DNA from: JACVRW01 sp963811055 | GTDB taxonomy: Bacteria; Actinomycetota; Thermoleophilia; Solirubrobacterales; Thermoleophilaceae | Assembly: GCA_963811055.1 (NCBI GenBank) | Contig: CAWEPQ010000020.1 | Coordinates: 558,001-622,000 of the forward strand | DNA length: 64,000 nucleotides | Direction: 5' to 3' | In this document: positions 1 to 8,930 of the stretch, piece by piece | Numbering within the stretch: the stretch's first letter is position 1 | How the letters are laid out: every line of letters starts with the position of its first letter | Program-made: the position numbers and the translations under genes | The notes under the pieces: model-generated | Database searches by the model: none | Seen by the model: only the letters and a program-made list of their open reading frames with translations | Told to the model about the DNA's origin: nothing

Positions 1-2
1 CG

Positions 3-2150
3 CTCGGCGCGCTGTTCTACGCGCGCGGGCGCGTCGTACCCACTGTGCTCACGGTGCTGGCCCCGGTTCCGCTGCTCTTCCTCGTCCTGCTGGTCGTGTT
101 CTCGCCCGTGTCGGATCTGGTGTTCCCGGATTCCGAGGAATCGGTGGCGCAGGCAGCGGTGAAAGGCCACACGCCCATCGTCTTCATCGTCTTCGACGAG
201 TTCTCCGTGGCCGGGCTGATGGACGCGGAGCACCGCATCGACGCCACCCGTTACCCGAACTTCGCCAGGCTCGCCGGCGACTCCACCTGGTACCGGAACG
301 CCACCACTGTCGCCGACGCGACCGTGCTCGCGGTGCCACCCATCCTGGCCGGACGGCGGCCGGACGCGGACGCCCTGCCGGTGGCCGCCGACTACCCGAA
401 CAACCTCTTCACGCTGCTGGGCGAGAGCTACAGCTTCGACGTGGACGAGTCCGCGACGGATCTGTGCCCACCCCGGCTGTGCACGCCCACTCGCCCACCC
501 GCGGCCACCAGGCTGAGCTCGCTCGTCTCCGATCTGAGCCTGGTGTCCGCGCACCTCCTGCTACCCGACGACCTCTCGGAAGACCTTCCGGCGGTGGATC
601 GCACCTTCAGCGGGTTCGGGGAAGAGGGCGGCAAGCAGCCGAGCGCGAGATCCCAGTTCCTGGGTGGTCTGGGCGACATCCTGAAGGGCAGGGACAAGAC
701 GTTCGCCAGCTTCGTCGACCGCATCAGGCCCACACGGGCGCGGCCGCGTGCGCATTTCCTGCACGTACAGCTCCCGCACATTCCCTGGGAGTACATGCCG
801 GACGGCCGGCAGTACACGCTGGACGCGGACATGCCCCTGGCCGGCAACGGCCCCTGGAAGGGGGACTCGTCGCTGACCCACCTCGGCATGCAGCGCTACC
901 TGCTGCAGCTCGGCTACGTCGATCGTCTGATCGGCCTGCTGCTCGACCACCTGCGGGAAACCGGGCTCTACCGCGACAGCCTGATGGTGGTCACGGCGGA
1001 CCACGGCGTGGCCTTCCAGCCGGACCTCCCGCGCCGGACGGTCGACAGGGGGACGTTCGCGCAGATCGCGGGCGTGCCGCTCTTCATCAAGGCGCCCGGG
1101 CAGCGGGACGGGCGAGTCGAGGACGCGCCCGCCCGGAGCATCGACATCCTGCCGACCGTGGCCGACGAGCTGGACATCCGCATGCCATGGCCCGTGGAGG
1201 GGCGGTCGCTGCTCACGCCGGCAGGCGGGGACGTGCGGTCACTGTCGGTCGCCTCCAAGGACGGCCCGTCCGCGGTACGAGCCAGCCTGGACGAGCACAT
1301 CGCCGGACTCGACGCGGCCGTGGAGCGCATGGTCCGGCTGTTCGGTGCCGATGACGGTGGCCGGGGCCTGTTCGCGGTCGGGCCGGACCGCGACCTGCTG
1401 GGCAGCGGGGTGGATCGGCTGCCCGCGTTCCGGGGTCAGCGCGCCGAGGTCGACTTCGCTTCCGCGGGGTCGCTCCGCTCGATCGGCCGGTCGTCGGGGG
1501 ACACGGCCGTGGTCGAGGGACGGATCACGGGTGATGTGGCCGAGGGCGAGCGTGTGGCAATAGCGGTCGGTGGCCGGATCCGGGCGGTCACGCGCACGTA
1601 TCGCTCGCACGACCAGGTCCACTTCTGGGCGGTGCTCCCCGGAGGGTCTTACGGGAAGGGGTCCAATCAGATCGGCGTGTTCGGCATCCACGGCCAGGGC
1701 GGCGAGCGCCGGCTGGCAAGCTTCAGAACCCCCTCCGCCGAGCAGCTGTCCACCCAGGACGGGCGTACGGTGATCGTCACCGCCTTCGGGAAGCGCACGG
1801 AGGTGGAGCCGGGAGCCGTGAACGGCTCCGTCGACAGGGTCGTCTCCCTGGCGGGCAACGCGCTCATAGTCCAGGGCTGGGCCGCCAACACCGATGCCGG
1901 CCGCGCGGCGGACAGGGTGCTCGTCTTCGCGGACGGGAGGCTGGTGGCCTCCGGCGCTCCGGACAAGGACCGGCCCGATGTGGCCGACGCGTACGACGGC
2001 AATGTGGCTCGATCCGGCTTCCAGCTCACCTTGGCGGCGGCGGGCCGGTCCGAGCGGTTGGCGAGGCGTTCCCGCCTGCGCGTGTTCGCGCTCGAGGGCA
2101 ACCACGCCTCTGAGCTCAAGATCGCGAACGAGCCGGAGATCGTGGACTGA
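3..2150 (+). CDS. Membrane-anchored sulfatase/phosphatase-superfamily protein, 5' truncated
   Basis: The reading frame is open to the left window edge, so the N-terminus is missing; the first in-window start is GTG at 45. It opens with a hydrophobic segment (residues 3-20 from that GTG), probably the last helix of a membrane domain. An alkaline-phosphatase/sulfatase-superfamily domain follows: FIVFDEF near residue 50 gives the first metal-binding Asp, and TADHG near 318 is the conserved metal-binding Asp-His. The pattern resembles LTA-synthase/phosphoglycerol-transferase-type enzymes acting outside the membrane on glycopolymers or lipids. After about residue 400 there is a beta-rich extension with no motif I recognise. 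The substrate cannot be told from sequence. Confidence 0.75.
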   Translation, partial: LGALFYARGRVVPTVLTVLAPVPLLFLVLLVVFSPVSDLVFPDSEESVAQAAVKGHTPIVFIVFDEFSVAGLMDAEHRIDATRYPNFARLAGDSTWYRNATTVADATVLAVPPILAGRRPDADALPVAADYPNNLFTLLGESYSFDVDESATDLCPPRLCTPTRPPAATRLSSLVSDLSLVSAHLLLPDDLSEDLPAVDRTFSGFGEEGGKQPSARSQFLGGLGDILKGRDKTFASFVDRIRPTRARPRAHFLHVQLPHIPWEYMPDGRQYTLDADMPLAGNGPWKGDSSLTHLGMQRYLLQLGYVDRLIGLLLDHLRETGLYRDSLMVVTADHGVAFQPDLPRRTVDRGTFAQIAGVPLFIKAPGQRDGRVEDAPARSIDILPTVADELDIRMPWPVEGRSLLTPAGGDVRSLSVASKDGPSAVRASLDEHIAGLDAAVERMVRLFGADDGGRGLFAVGPDRDLLGSGVDRLPAFRGQRAEVDFASAGSLRSIGRSSGDTAVVEGRITGDVAEGERVAIAVGGRIRAVTRTYRSHDQVHFWAVLPGGSYGKGSNQIGVFGIHGQGGERRLASFRTPSAEQLSTQDGRTVIVTAFGKRTEVEPGAVNGSVDRVVSLAGNALIVQGWAANTDAGRAADRVLVFADGRLVASGAPDKDRPDVADAYDGNVARSGFQLTLAAAGRSERLARRSRLRVFALEGNHASELKIANEPEIVD

Positions 2151-2357
2151 GCGTCCGTGGTCGAGGATGCCGAGGCTAATCTCGGTACCCCGCTCAGAAA
2201 ACCTCCGTACCCGTTCCGGTTGCCCTCGCACCCGAACGGGGTTAGGTTGGACCTGCGGGCCCCGCGGCATGCGGCGGCCGGGCAGGACGCCTCTTCGCTT
2301 GGCCAGGTAGGCCTTCCCTCATTGCCGGCCCGGAGCGGGACGGCGGAAGGAGCGCCG

Positions 2358-3179
2358 ATGCTGTCCAAGCTGGCCCGTTATCTCGGAAACAACGTCCTGG
2401 GGCTCGTGGCCCTGTTCGTCGCGCTGGGCGGCACGGCCTACGCGGTGAACACGGTCAGCAGCGCCGACATCATCGACGGGGAGGTCACCAGCGCCGACGT
2501 CCGGAACCAGGACATCCTCAGCGCGGATGTGAAGGACCAGAGCCTCACCACGTTCGACGTCTCGACCTTCTTGGGCCTGGACGTAGTGGACGGCACCCTC
2601 ACCGGCGACGACGTGTCCGACGCGTCGACGCTCGGACCTCAGGAGATCCACGAGGAGTTCCTGAGCTTCAACGACACGCTGCTCGACTCGGACCTGGCCA
2701 CCGGATCGGTGGGCACTGACGAGGTCGACGACAACTCGCTCACCGGGGCCGACATCAACGAGGCCACGCTCGCCGTGCCCGCCTCACTCGGTCCGGTGGC
2801 GTTCCGAGCCGCGAACGACGTGGCCCTGGACGACAGCAATCAGCCCACGCAGATCATCACGGTGGCGCTGCCGCCCGGTAACTACACGGCGGTTGCCACG
2901 GCGAACTTCAGCGGCGTGTCCTTCAACGGTGGAGGCCCCGCCCAGAGGACGGTGACCTGCGAGTTCCGTAGCGGCGGGAGCCCCGTGGGCGGGGGCGCCC
3001 GTGACACGCGACCGGTCCCCGTTGGCGGTTTCGTGGACCGGGAGCTGACGGTGCTCGGGACCGCGTTCGTGCCCGCGGGCCCCAACGGCGACATAACCCT
3101 GAGGTGCAGCAGCATGACCCAGGACGAGTTCGTCGACGATGCCGCGTTGATCGTCACGAAGACCGGGTCCGGCTTCTGA
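2358..3179 (+). CDS. Exported repeat-containing surface protein (GTAYA leader family)
   Basis: 273 residues. ATG at 2358 follows a GGAAGGAG ribosome site. The first 31 residues form a signal or anchor segment, GLVALFVALGGTAYAV, a leader I recognise from many paralogous secreted proteins of Thermoleophilia. Residues about 36-130 contain short degenerate repeats (SADIIDGEVTSADVRNQDIL, then SADVKDQSL, GDDVSD, GADINEATL) with a small hydrophobic residue every five to ten positions, as in solenoid or beta-helix proteins. The C-terminal 110 residues look like a compact beta-sandwich with two cysteines (CEFR and LRCSS). Function is unknown; cell-surface location is inferred. Confidence 0.75.
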   Translation: MLSKLARYLGNNVLGLVALFVALGGTAYAVNTVSSADIIDGEVTSADVRNQDILSADVKDQSLTTFDVSTFLGLDVVDGTLTGDDVSDASTLGPQEIHEEFLSFNDTLLDSDLATGSVGTDEVDDNSLTGADINEATLAVPASLGPVAFRAANDVALDDSNQPTQIITVALPPGNYTAVATANFSGVSFNGGGPAQRTVTCEFRSGGSPVGGGARDTRPVPVGGFVDRELTVLGTAFVPAGPNGDITLRCSSMTQDEFVDDAALIVTKTGSGF

Positions 3180-3207
3180 CCTGAGGGGACGTCACGCTGG
3201 TCGGGCG

Positions 3208-4284
3208 GTGGAAGACACCTCCCACGTCTACGCACATCTCGACATGGACGCGTTCTACGTGAGCGTCGAGCTTCAACGTCGTCCAGAGCTGCGCGGGAAG
3301 CCGGTGGTGGTGGCGGGCAGCGGGCCGAGGGCGGTCGTGACCACCGCGAGCTACGAGGCGCGCCGCTTCGGGGTCTTCTCGGCCACCCCGGCGGAGCGCG
3401 CCCGCAGGCTCTGCCCCCAGGCAGTCTTCATCGCGCCTGACTTCGAGCTCTACCGCGCCCGTTCCCGCGACGTGATGGCCGTCCTGCGCAGCCATGTGGA
3501 GCGGCTCGAGGTGGTGGGGCTCGACGAGGCCTACATGGACCTCACCGGCCTCGATCGCCACCGGGCCGCGGCGCGGAGGATCAAGGCGGCCGTGCAGCGA
3601 GACACCGGCCTCTGCTGCTCCATCGGCATCGGGCCGAGCAAGCTGGTGGCCAAGGTCGCCTCGGATGCCGACAAGCCGGACGGCTTCCTCGAGCTGACCG
3701 CGGCCGAGGCCCGCGCCCGCTTCGCCGCCGCCTCCCCCGGGCTCATCCCCGGTATCGGCCCCAAGACCGTGCAGCGGCTCGAGGCCCACGGCATCACGAC
3801 GCTGGCGGCTCTGGGAGAGCAGCCGGACGAGCGGCTGACGTCCTGGTTCGGCCCGCGTCTGGGCCCTCACCTCGGCCGCCTGGCTCGCTTCGAGGACGCC
3901 CGCGACCTGGAGCTCGCGCGCGTGGCCAAGTCGGAATCGCGCGAGACGACCTTCGACAGCGACCTTCACGGGCTGGAGCAGCTCGAGCCGGTTCTGGAAC
4001 GGCTGACGGAGCAACTCTGCGCAACCTTGGTCAAGCAGGGACGAGCGGGGCGCACGATCGGCATAAAGGTGCGCCTGGACAACTTCACGACGGTCACGCG
4101 GGCGCGGAGTCTGGACAGGCCCACGGGCGCGCTCGACACCGTCTGGCCGGTGGCGCGCGATCTCCTGCGTCAGCTCGGGCCCAAGCGGCCTGTGCGGCTG
4201 CTCGGGGTACGGGTGGCCGGGCTGGACGAGGAGCGGCGGGACGCGCCCGCCGCTCCCGACGACCAGCTCAGCCTGTCGCTCTGA
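3208..4284 (+). CDS. dinB: DNA polymerase IV (Y-family)
   Basis: 358 residues. Translesion polymerase that extends mismatched or damaged primer ends. The palm motif HLDMDAFYVSVE (residues 12-23) carries the first catalytic Asp, and GLDEAYMD near 105 carries the Asp-Glu pair. GIGPSKLVAKVASDADKP and the helix-hairpin-helix LIPGIGPKTVQRL follow, then a little-finger domain. The C-terminus DDQLSLSL resembles the beta-clamp-binding QLxLF motif. GTG 3208 is chosen because the first ATG (3244) would delete the residues before the DMDAFY strand. Its stop abuts the stop of the convergent neighbour in a shared TGATCA. Confidence 0.93.
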   Translation: MEDTSHVYAHLDMDAFYVSVELQRRPELRGKPVVVAGSGPRAVVTTASYEARRFGVFSATPAERARRLCPQAVFIAPDFELYRARSRDVMAVLRSHVERLEVVGLDEAYMDLTGLDRHRAAARRIKAAVQRDTGLCCSIGIGPSKLVAKVASDADKPDGFLELTAAEARARFAAASPGLIPGIGPKTVQRLEAHGITTLAALGEQPDERLTSWFGPRLGPHLGRLARFEDARDLELARVAKSESRETTFDSDLHGLEQLEPVLERLTEQLCATLVKQGRAGRTIGIKVRLDNFTTVTRARSLDRPTGALDTVWPVARDLLRQLGPKRPVRLLGVRVAGLDEERRDAPAAPDDQLSLSL

Positions 4285-5199
4285 TCAGTGGGCCACCCAC
4301 ACGGTGCCCGTGCTGCCGAAGCCGATGCGGCTCTTGGTGGCCGCGGTGAGGTCCCACTCGCGGTTGCCGGCGTAGGGGCCGCGGTCGATCACCGGAACCG
4401 TGACCGAACGGCCGTGGTAGCGGATCGTGACCTTGGTCCCGCACGGCAGCCACTTGTGGGCCACGCCCAGCCGGCTCGACGTGAGGGCGCCACCGCAGGC
4501 GGTGGAATTCCCGTACAGGCCGGGTCCGTACCAGCTTGCGGCGCTCGGCCGGTACACGTACACGCGACCGCGCAGGGTGCGGCTGACCGCTGAGTTGCGG
4601 CCGTCGCCCGCGAACTTCATCCGCAGGCGGTAGCGGCCGGAGCCGCTGGCGCGCCAGACCGCTCGGTAGCGGCCGCCGCGGCCCGTGAGGGTGCGGTCGA
4701 CGGTGCGCCAGCCGTGCCCGGTGGCCAGCTGGAGCCGCACGCGGCGCCCGCCGAACCCGGGCGCGAGCCGCCCCCGGACACGGATGCGCTGGCCCTGGCG
4801 CACATGCCGGCTGGCGTGCCCCGCGAGGCGCGCCACGACGGTCACGCTGCGGACGCTCGAGATGCCCTCCGGGGAGACGGCGCGAAACGCGCCGGACCGC
4901 CTGGGGCGCAGCCGGAAGCTGTACGAGCCGGTGCGGACCAGCGTCTGGCCCACGTTGCGCCACCCGCCTCCGCGGGGGGCGTACTCGAGGCGGACGATGC
5001 CGCCGCCGGGCACCCGGCCGCTGAGCCGGAGCGCCTGGCCGTAGCGCAGCTTGGCCTGCGAGCCGGCTCCGGCCAGGGAGACGCCTCCAGTCTGGGCGGT
5101 TGCCGGGGCGGCGGTGAGGCCGATAAGTGTCATTGCTGCGCATGCGCACAGGACTGCGGGACGCAGTCCACCTGCGCGTGCACGGGCACGCGTATTCAC
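4285..5199 (-). CDS. Secreted RlpA-like double-psi beta-barrel protein
   Basis: 304 residues, GTG start. Residues 1-35 form a signal peptide ending around APATAQ. Two beta-sandwich repeats follow (GQALRLSGRVPGGG... and GQRIRVRGRLAPGFGG...), each ending in a GxYxxxxR-type strand. The C-terminal ~90 residues are an RlpA-like double-psi barrel: ASWYGPGLYGNSTACGG, then LPCGTKVTI and VPVIDRGPYAGNREWDLT, with the usual catalytic-type Asp in the DRGP motif. Family members are lytic transglycosylases or wall-binding proteins. A c-di-AMP riboswitch lies directly upstream, as is common for actinobacterial wall hydrolases, so expression is probably tied to wall or osmotic state. Confidence 0.85.
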   Translation of the reverse strand: MNTRARARAGGLRPAVLCACAAMTLIGLTAAPATAQTGGVSLAGAGSQAKLRYGQALRLSGRVPGGGIVRLEYAPRGGGWRNVGQTLVRTGSYSFRLRPRRSGAFRAVSPEGISSVRSVTVVARLAGHASRHVRQGQRIRVRGRLAPGFGGRRVRLQLATGHGWRTVDRTLTGRGGRYRAVWRASGSGRYRLRMKFAGDGRNSAVSRTLRGRVYVYRPSAASWYGPGLYGNSTACGGALTSSRLGVAHKWLPCGTKVTIRYHGRSVTVPVIDRGPYAGNREWDLTAATKSRIGFGSTGTVWVAH

Positions 5200-5221
5200 G
5201 GTCTGGGTTCCCTTTCCCGAC

Positions 5222-5345
5222 CCTCGCCTGCGGGGTTAGCTGACGGACTCGGGCGAGGTACGTCGCCCTAAGAGCGGATCACCGCTCCATTCGCCCCTGC
5301 CGAGCGCCTGAAGGCTCGGCCCTGGTTCCCCCGCCCGCCGCCCCT
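5222..5345 (-). promoter_or_regulatory. c-di-AMP riboswitch (ydaO/yuaA type)
   Basis: Read on the minus strand, the leader of the RlpA-like gene holds the conserved blocks of the ydaO motif in order: GGGGGAACC (5324-5332), GGGGCGAAT (5289-5297), TAGGGCGAC, CGCCCGAGTCC, and the diagnostic GTCAGCTAACCCCGCAGGCG (5225-5244). It ends about 25 bases before the GTG start at 5199. In characterised examples c-di-AMP binding switches off the downstream wall-hydrolase gene. Outer boundaries are approximate because the P1 stem was not folded. Confidence 0.88.
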
Positions 5346-5522
5346 GGTGGGTCGACGGCTCGGCCAGGCCGATCGAACAACTGTTCGCACCCTAGAGGTC
5401 GACCTGGACGTTTGTGTGAGCCTCGTCACGGTTGACCGGCCCGGTCACGCCTACACGTAGACCCCTGAGCGGCGCTGCGGTACGGTGCTGCGTCTGTCCC
5501 GTTTCCCTTTTAGGAGGACGCC

Positions 5523-6957
5523 GTGGCCGGCGACCGGCTGAGCGCGCTAGACGCTTCATTCCTGCACATCGAGAACTCTTCCGCCCACATGCACGTGGCC
5601 TCGGTGATGCTGTTCGAGGGGCCTCCTCCCCCCTACGAGGAGCTGCTCGAGGCGATCGAGCGCCGGCTCGGCCTCGTGCCGCGCTACCGGCAGCGCCTGG
5701 CCTACGTGCCGCTGGCGCAGGGCCGTCCGCGCTGGGTCGATGACCCCCACCTGAACCTCAGGTACCACGTACGGGTGACGGCACTACCCGCGCCGGGCTC
5801 GGAAGAGCTGCTCATGGACCTGGCCGGCCGGGTGTTCTCGCAGCAGCTCGACCGTGACAAGCCGCTGTGGGAGATCTGGCTCGTGGAGGGTCTCGAGGAC
5901 GACCGCTTCGCACTGCTCGCGAAGACGCACCACGCCCTCGTGGACGGCGTCTCCGGCATCGACATCGTCTCGGTGCTGTTCGACAGCTCCCCGGAGCCGG
6001 CCGCCCCGCCCGCAGAGGGCCAGCGCTGGCTCCCGCGTCCGGTCCCGAGCGGTGCGCAGATGCTCGGCGAGGCGCTGCTCGAGCGCGCCACCGTGCCCGG
6101 TGAGGTGGCGCGAACGGTGCGAGCCGTGTTCCGCGGCCCGCGCCGCGTGCTCGACGGCCTGAAGAACGCCGCCGTGGGCGTGGGCGCGATGGCCTGGGCC
6201 GGCCTCAATCCGGCCCCCGCATCCCCGTACAACGCCCCGATCGGCCCGCACCGCCGCTTCACGTGGGTGCGCGCCGAGCTGCGCGACATCAAGGCGATCA
6301 AGGACTCGCTGGGCGGCACCGTCAACGACGTGGTGCTGGCCACCGTGGCCGGCGCTCTCGGGCGTCACCTGCGCCGGCGCGGCCACGACACCGACGGGCT
6401 CGAGCTCAAGGCGATGATCCCGGTCAGCGTGCGCTCGGACGTGGAGCGCGGCGCGCTCGGCAACCGCGTGGCGGCGATGATGGCCCCGCTGCCCGTGTGG
6501 TGCCAGGAGCCGGTCGCCCGGCTCGACATCGTGCGCCAGGAGTTGAGCAACCTCAAGCAGAGCGGCCAGGCCGTGGGCGCGCAGGTGCTCACCGACCTGA
6601 GCGGGTTCGCACCCCCGACGATCATGGACCAGGCCGCCCGGCTGATGTCCCGCCAGCGCTTCTTCAACCTGGTGGTGACGAACGTGCCCGGGCCCCAGTT
6701 CCCGCTCTACCTGGCGGGACGCCGCATGCTCGACCCGTTCCCGATGGTGCCGCTGGCCGCCGGGCAGGGGCTCGGCGTGGCGCTGCTCTCCTATGACGGC
6801 AAGATCAACTTCGGGCTAGTGGGCGACTACGACATGCTCTGGGACCTCGACGAGCTCGCGGCCGACGTGCGAGGCTTCCCTGGCCGAGCTGGCCGATACC
6901 GCCGGTGTGCGGCTCACCTCCGACGGCCGGCGGTTCTCGGAGACCGTGGACGCATGA
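5523..6957 (+). CDS. Wax ester synthase/diacylglycerol acyltransferase, frame broken near the C-terminus
   Basis: About 477 residues once repaired. It esterifies acyl-CoA to fatty alcohols or diacylglycerol for storage lipid. GTG 5523 follows AGGAGG (5512-5517). The active-site HHxxxDG motif is present as KTHHALVDGVSG (about residue 137), with DRDKPLWE upstream, GTVNDVVLA in the middle and NVPGP near the end. As written, the frame runs on into the next gene. At 6868-6873 one extra base moves it; the other frame then reads SLAELADTAGVRL and stops at TGA 6955-6957, overlapping the next ATG. The apparent 631-residue fusion is therefore an artefact. Confidence 0.88.
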
Positions 6958-7418
6958 GGGACAGGGTGGCCAACAGCGCGCGCTCGCTCGGGCTGGTGGT
7001 GGAGGTGCAGCGGCTGGAGCGCTCGACGCGCACGGTCAGCGACGCCGCGCTGGCGATGGGCTGCCAGGAGGCGGAGATCGCAAAGTCGATCGTGTTCGTG
7101 GCCGACGGCGACCCGGTGGTCTGCGTGGCTTCCGGGCGCCACCGCATCGACCCGGACAAGCTTGCCGACGCGCTCGACGTGGCGGAGGTGCGCCAGGCGG
7201 GCGCGGACGAAGTGCGCGCGGCCACCGGCTTCGCGATCGGAGGCGTGCCCCCGTTCGGCCATGATCTGCCGGTGATCCTCGACGAGGCCCTCCTGCTCCA
7301 CGAGCGCGTCTGGGCCGCCGCCGGCGACCCTCACAGCCTGTTCGCGATCGATCCGCGTGAGCTCGCACGCTGCACGAGCGCGCGCGTGGCCGCCGTCGGC
7401 AGCGACGGCGAGAGCTAG
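6954..7418 (+). CDS. YbaK/ProX-type aminoacyl-tRNA deacylase
   Basis: 154 residues. ATG 6954 overlaps the upstream stop by ATGA. It belongs to the YbaK/Cys-tRNA(Pro) deacylase superfamily, which hydrolyses mischarged prolyl-tRNA in trans. Family marks are EIAKSIVFVADGDPVVCV (residues 42-59, including the conserved Lys), HRIDPDKLADALD, a Gly-rich ATGFAIGGVPPFGH loop, and the final AAGDPHSLFAIDPRELA. proS elsewhere in the window appears to keep its own editing insertion. Which mischarged tRNA is cleared here cannot be told. Confidence 0.88.
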   Translation: MRDRVANSARSLGLVVEVQRLERSTRTVSDAALAMGCQEAEIAKSIVFVADGDPVVCVASGRHRIDPDKLADALDVAEVRQAGADEVRAATGFAIGGVPPFGHDLPVILDEALLLHERVWAAAGDPHSLFAIDPRELARCTSARVAAVGSDGES

Positions 7419-7436
7419 ACCCACCGACAGGACCGC

Positions 7437-8930
7437 ATGCGACCATCTCCCGCCATGCGCCGGGCGGCGTCGCATGCACGCGGGATGGTTGCTGCGCTGG
7501 CCGTGGTGGGTCTCGTCTCCATTGCCGCCGACTACGCCGGAGCGCCCCCGTCCGCGCCGGCCGGTGAGGCGGCCGCCGCCGTCGTGGCCACCCCCGTCGC
7601 CGCCAAGGCTCCGGGCACCTTTCCGAGCCGTGCGCGAGTGCGAGCGGCACGTCAGTTCATCGCCCGCCGTGCCGGCACCCGCTCGTTTGCCCTGATCGAC
7701 TCCCGTGGACGCGTGTACGGCTACGCGCCGCGGCGGGCCTACGTATCGGCGAGCGTGACCAAGGCGATGCTGCTGGTGGCCTACCTGCGCGCCATCGGGC
7801 ATCGCGCGCCGACCGCCGAGGAGAAGGCGCTGCTCGGACCCATGATCGTCGTCTCGGACAACGACCGGGCAGACGACGTCTACAGCCGGGTGGGCGATGC
7901 CGGCCTGCTCAGGGTGGCGCGGCGGGCCCACATGCGCCACTTCACCGCCGCGGGGTACTGGGCCTTCGCGAGCATCACGGCGCTGGACCAGGTGCGTTTC
8001 TTCCTGCGCGTGGACCGGCTCGTACCGAAACGCAACCGGGCCTATGCGCGCCGCCTGCTCGCGTCGATCGTGTCCTACGAGCGCTGGGGCTTCTCCCGCT
8101 ACGCCGAGCGAGCGGGCTACCGCGCCTTCTTCAAGGGCGGCTGGCGCGGGACCGCCTCCGGTCGCCTCGTGCACGAGGCAGCGCTCTTCCAGCACGGGCG
8201 CACCAGGTTCGCGATGGCGGTGCTCACGGACGGCAACCCGACGCACGACTACGGCACCGAGACGCTGCGCGGGGTGGCCGCGCGCATCTTCGCCGGTCCG
8301 CACGTGCGGCGCGCCACTGGCGCGGCCTCCCGAGCCGCTCTCGAGCGAGCCGGGCTGGAGGACGTGCTCGAGCGAGCGCCGGGCATCGAGGTGGAGCCCG
8401 CCTACGGCAGCACGCACAACCTCACCGGCCACCCCCTGCCCGGCTACTGCCGCCCGTGGGCCTATCTGGCGAGCGCGGCCGCCGGCGATCTGGCCAAGGT
8501 CCAGCGCCGGCTCCGCCGAAACGGGCATGGGCTCCTGGTGCTCGACGCGTACCGCCCGGCGCGCGCCTCCCGGGCGCTCGTGCGCTGGGCGCGCCGGAGC
8601 GGTCGCCCGGAGCTCGTGGGCACCTACATCGCGCAGCGGAGCCGGCACAACCTCGGCAGCGCCGTGGACCTGACGCTGGTGCGTCTGCGCGACGGCCGCA
8701 GGCTGCGGATGGGCACCGGCTACGACCACCTCGGCCCACGCGCGCACACGCTCGCCGCGCGGGGCCGGCCGCTGCGCAACAGGCTCGCTCTCAAGTCGGC
8801 GATGGAGCGGCACGGGTTCAGTGGCTATTGGCGCGAGTGGTGGCACTTCGAGCACCGCGTGCAAGGGACCGTCCAGCTCGACCTCACGCTGGGGTGTAAA
8901 CGCCCTGCACCCGCGATACTCGGGTCATGA
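7437..8930 (+). CDS. Fusion of a class A beta-lactamase-like serine hydrolase with a VanX-type D,D-dipeptidase
   Basis: 497 residues. The N-terminus has a signal or anchor segment (about 15-32). Residues 60-285 look like a penicillin-recognising serine hydrolase: SVTK at 106-109 (SxxK), SDN at about 140-142, and FKGGW near 232 in the KTG position. Residues 330-490 match VanX/DdpX zinc D-Ala-D-Ala dipeptidases: LDAYRPARAS, SRHNLGSAVDLTL near 402 (zinc His and Asp), and EWWHFEH near 467 (catalytic Glu and zinc His). It may act on wall peptides or free D-Ala-D-Ala outside the membrane. No vanH/vanA ligase is beside it. It overlaps nadE by ATGA. Confidence 0.83.
   Translation: MRPSPAMRRAASHARGMVAALAVVGLVSIAADYAGAPPSAPAGEAAAAVVATPVAAKAPGTFPSRARVRAARQFIARRAGTRSFALIDSRGRVYGYAPRRAYVSASVTKAMLLVAYLRAIGHRAPTAEEKALLGPMIVVSDNDRADDVYSRVGDAGLLRVARRAHMRHFTAAGYWAFASITALDQVRFFLRVDRLVPKRNRAYARRLLASIVSYERWGFSRYAERAGYRAFFKGGWRGTASGRLVHEAALFQHGRTRFAMAVLTDGNPTHDYGTETLRGVAARIFAGPHVRRATGAASRAALERAGLEDVLERAPGIEVEPAYGSTHNLTGHPLPGYCRPWAYLASAAAGDLAKVQRRLRRNGHGLLVLDAYRPARASRALVRWARRSGRPELVGTYIAQRSRHNLGSAVDLTLVRLRDGRRLRMGTGYDHLGPRAHTLAARGRPLRNRLALKSAMERHGFSGYWREWWHFEHRVQGTVQLDLTLGCKRPAPAILGS

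Noticed and set aside
464..1354. Long alternative frames inside real genes (for example 464-1354, 11979-14129 extension, 44911-46968 extension)
   Set aside because: They are Arg/Ala/Pro/Gly-rich shadows expected in high-GC DNA; the true frame carries the motifs.
2205..2245. Hairpin between the sulfatase and surface-protein genes as a terminator
   Set aside because: The CCCGTTC/GAACGGG stem is only 7 bp with a loop of about 16 bases and no U-run, too weak to list as a feature.
5523..7418. A 631-residue WS/DGAT-deacylase fusion protein
   Set aside because: The junction residues make no sense for either family, and a one-base change restores two overlapping genes with ATGA.
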